Assembly: GCA_022841365.1 (NCBI GenBank)
Contig: JALHRP010000004.1
Coordinates: 112,106 to 147,522, forward strand
Source: Chitinophagaceae bacterium
Lineage (GTDB): Bacteria > Bacteroidota > Bacteroidia > Chitinophagales > Chitinophagaceae
Direction: 5' to 3'
Length of the DNA stretch: 35,417 nucleotides
Position 1 is the first letter of the stretch. Each line of letters opens with the position of its first letter. Shown here piece by piece: positions 33,555-35,417 of this stretch. The notes beneath the pieces are model-generated. The model had not been told where the DNA came from, searched no databases, and was given only the letters and a program-made list of their open reading frames with translations. A program made the translations under genes and the position numbers.

Positions 33555-34613
33555 ATGATGCAAATAAGATTAAGTAAAATATCGGCTTATTGGTGGTGCC
33601 AGGTTACGGGATGGAGTGGTAATGCATTGATGAATTTTTTCTTTGCATGGACCTTTAACCGGCAAATTACCACTCCCTTCATTATACGGTCTGTTCTGAT
33701 TGTATTGCTGGGTTTACTGGTAACGCATTTTATGCGTTGGAATCTGCTGCGGTTTAACGTGTTGCAAAAAACATTTGATAAGCAGATTTTCTATTTCTTC
33801 GGCATTACAGTTGGATTCTCTGTGTTGTATTCTCTGGTATCTCTTTCACTGTTTAATGTATTGGGTTTGTTTACTCCTGAGCAGAAAGTATACAGCTTTT
33901 CACGTTTATTAATTGGTTCCAGTATCAATGCATTTGTAACCTTACTTGTGTGGAACCTGATTTATTTTATTTATCACTATGTTGAACGGGTGCGTAAACA
34001 ACAGCTGGATGCTTTGCAAATGCAGAGTCTGTTAAAAGAACTGGAATTAAAAACTATCAAAGCCCATATCAATCCGCATTTTATTTTTAATTCATTAAAC
34101 GGTATACGGGCATTGGTTGATGAAAACCCGGCACGTGCCAGAACAGCCATTACTGAGTTAAGCAATATTTTACGCAGCAGTATGCAGGCCGAAAAATTAG
34201 AAACCGTTCCGTTTGAAAAAGAACTGGCCATTGTAAAAGATTATCTGGCGCTGGAACAAATGCGTTTTGAAGAACGGTTGAAAGTGAATTTTGATATTGA
34301 TGAAGATACACTGGATCAGCCGGTGCCGCCCATGATGCTGCAAACACTGGTAGAAAACGCCATTAAACACGGCATCAGTAAAAATGTAAGTGGTGGTGAA
34401 ATAAAAATCAGTTCAAAATTTGTACGGCAGCATCATGAACTGGTGATACGTAACACCGGACACCTGAATGGTAATTACAATCCCGACGGGTTTGGTATTT
34501 CCAGTACCCAAAGCCGGTTAAAACTGATGTTTGGTGATGAAGCTGATTTTTCTATTGCTGATGTAAATGGCAATGAAGTAGAAGCTAAAGTAACCATGCC
34601 GCTGGAGGTATAA
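33555..34613 (+). CDS. LytS-type sensor histidine kinase
   Basis: This 352 aa kinase has four membrane segments (about 17-35, 42-60, 77-101, 118-140), then a short coiled coil and the His_kinase domain (PF06580 type): phosphoacceptor His175 within HINPHFIFNSLNGIRAL, and an HATPase region with VENAIKHGI and GFGISSTQSRL. There is no extracytoplasmic sensor domain, so it probably senses through its membrane part. The start has two adjacent ATG codons (33555 and 33558). It is followed 38 bp later by its LytTR partner. Confidence 0.92.
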   Translation: MMQIRLSKISAYWWCQVTGWSGNALMNFFFAWTFNRQITTPFIIRSVLIVLLGLLVTHFMRWNLLRFNVLQKTFDKQIFYFFGITVGFSVLYSLVSLSLFNVLGLFTPEQKVYSFSRLLIGSSINAFVTLLVWNLIYFIYHYVERVRKQQLDALQMQSLLKELELKTIKAHINPHFIFNSLNGIRALVDENPARARTAITELSNILRSSMQAEKLETVPFEKELAIVKDYLALEQMRFEERLKVNFDIDEDTLDQPVPPMMLQTLVENAIKHGISKNVSGGEIKISSKFVRQHHELVIRNTGHLNGNYNPDGFGISSTQSRLKLMFGDEADFSIADVNGNEVEAKVTMPLEV

Positions 34614-34651
34614 TATTCTTTTTTATAAACAGACAACCTTAAAACTGAGAT

Positions 34652-35386
34652 ATGAACAAAAAAGCAATCATTATTGATGATGAACGGTTAGCCCGGAATG
34701 AATTGAAAAAACTGCTCACAGAGTTTCCGGAAATTGAGGTGATTGATGAAGCATCGAATGCTGATGAAGGGCTTCAAAAAATTGAAGCACTCAACCCCGA
34801 TCTTATTTTTTTAGATATTCAGATGCCCGGTAAAACAGGGTTTGATTTATTGAGTGAACTGGATCGTACACCCGAAGTTATTTTTACAACAGCATATGAT
34901 GAATATGCTCTGCGTGCTTTTGAAGTGAATGCACTGGATTATTTATTAAAACCCATTGAGCCAAAGCGTTTGGCCGATGCAATTCATAAACTGGAGGAAG
35001 ATGAAAAAGAACTGATTGACGGTGAACCCATTTCTGTAAACCGCAGCATGCTGAGTGAAAACGATCAGGTTTTTGTAAAAGATGGTGAACGTTGCTGGTT
35101 TGTAAAGCTCAGCGATATTCGCCTGTTTGAAAGTGTGGGTAACTATGCCAAGGTTTATTTTGGCCCCAATAAACCACTCATCTTAAAATCATTGAACGCA
35201 TTAGAAGAACGCCTGGATGAAAAAACCTTCTTCCGTGCCAACCGTAAACATATTGTAAACCTCCGCATGATTGAAAAAGTAGAACCTTATTTTAACGGTG
35301 GTTTATTGTTAGAGATTCATGGCGGCGATAAAATTGAAGTGAGCCGCCGGCAGGCAGTGAAGTTTAAGGAGATGATGAGTTTGTAG
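34652..35386 (+). CDS. LytTR-family response regulator
   Basis: The receiver domain (1 to about 120) has the acidic pair Asp9/Asp10, phosphoacceptor Asp55 in IFLDIQMPG, Thr80 and Lys100 (LLKPIEP). The LytTR DNA-binding domain (about 140-244) shows VFVKDGERCWFVKLSDIRLFES and RANRKHIVNLRMIEKVEPYFNGG. It would be phosphorylated by the kinase encoded just upstream. Targets are not visible in the window. Full length, 244 aa. Confidence 0.94.
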   Translation: MNKKAIIIDDERLARNELKKLLTEFPEIEVIDEASNADEGLQKIEALNPDLIFLDIQMPGKTGFDLLSELDRTPEVIFTTAYDEYALRAFEVNALDYLLKPIEPKRLADAIHKLEEDEKELIDGEPISVNRSMLSENDQVFVKDGERCWFVKLSDIRLFESVGNYAKVYFGPNKPLILKSLNALEERLDEKTFFRANRKHIVNLRMIEKVEPYFNGGLLLEIHGGDKIEVSRRQAVKFKEMMSL

Positions 35387-35417
35387 AAGAATTGGCAATC
35401 TTAAGATTGAATCTTTT

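Overview
The window looks like chromosomal DNA of a Bacteroidota member, most likely a Chitinophagaceae-like soil or freshwater bacterium. I infer this from protein style, from -7 promoter elements of the form TAnnTTTG, from sparse Shine-Dalgarno sites, and from Bacteroidota-type families (DUF3078, DUF6252-like lipoproteins, a glycine-rich RRM protein, the LytS/LytTR pair). No rRNA, tRNA, CRISPR array, transposase or phage gene was seen. No gene-free stretch exceeds about 250 bases.

Region 1 (1-11173) is a nearly complete heme pathway. On the minus strand, hemA-hemC-hemD-hemE-hemF-hemB-hemL run as one array from the 7.65 kb promoter to a terminator near 100. Diverging from hemA are hemH and hemJ (plus strand); hemN (minus) converges on hemJ. 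Together they cover glutamyl-tRNA to protoheme, with both O2-dependent (HemF) and O2-independent (HemN) coproporphyrinogen oxidases and HemJ as the protoporphyrinogen oxidase. Region 2 (11290-15667) holds a long type-2 IleRS, whose HIGH motif reads GIHH, followed by a DksA/TraR-like protein with a histone-H1-like tail. Region 3 (15687-19053) is a minus-strand group of five exported proteins of unknown function, two of them paralogues, facing a divergent HTH regulator (19199-20155) across a set of operator-like repeats. Region 4 (20217-31369) is housekeeping: RRM protein, MsbA-like ABC exporter, rbfA, a LolC/E-type permease, transketolase N-half, a WecA/MraY-type transferase, frr, an EamA permease, ppk2, mscL, a DUF3078 protein and scpA. 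Region 5 (31432-35386) has dxs, then a LytS-type kinase and its LytTR regulator.

The most unusual signal is a set of short dispersed palindromic repeats woven into and between genes. Family A has arms built of tandem heptamers (consensus ATGAGTG), inverted around a variable centre. It occurs five times: between hemD and hemE, between hemE and hemF, inside hemC in frame, between hemJ and hemN, and between rbfA and the lolC/E-like gene. Family B is a GC-rich element of about 34 bp that occurs in frame twice in hemF (opposite orientations) and once in ileS. Family C is a 26 bp palindrome between hemF and hemB. Family D is a CTTTGTG/CACAAAG element at hemB-hemL and hemH-hemJ. Several genes take their stop codons from these repeats. 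This resembles in principle the Rickettsia palindromic elements, but with different sequences; whether the heptamer family has been described I cannot tell.
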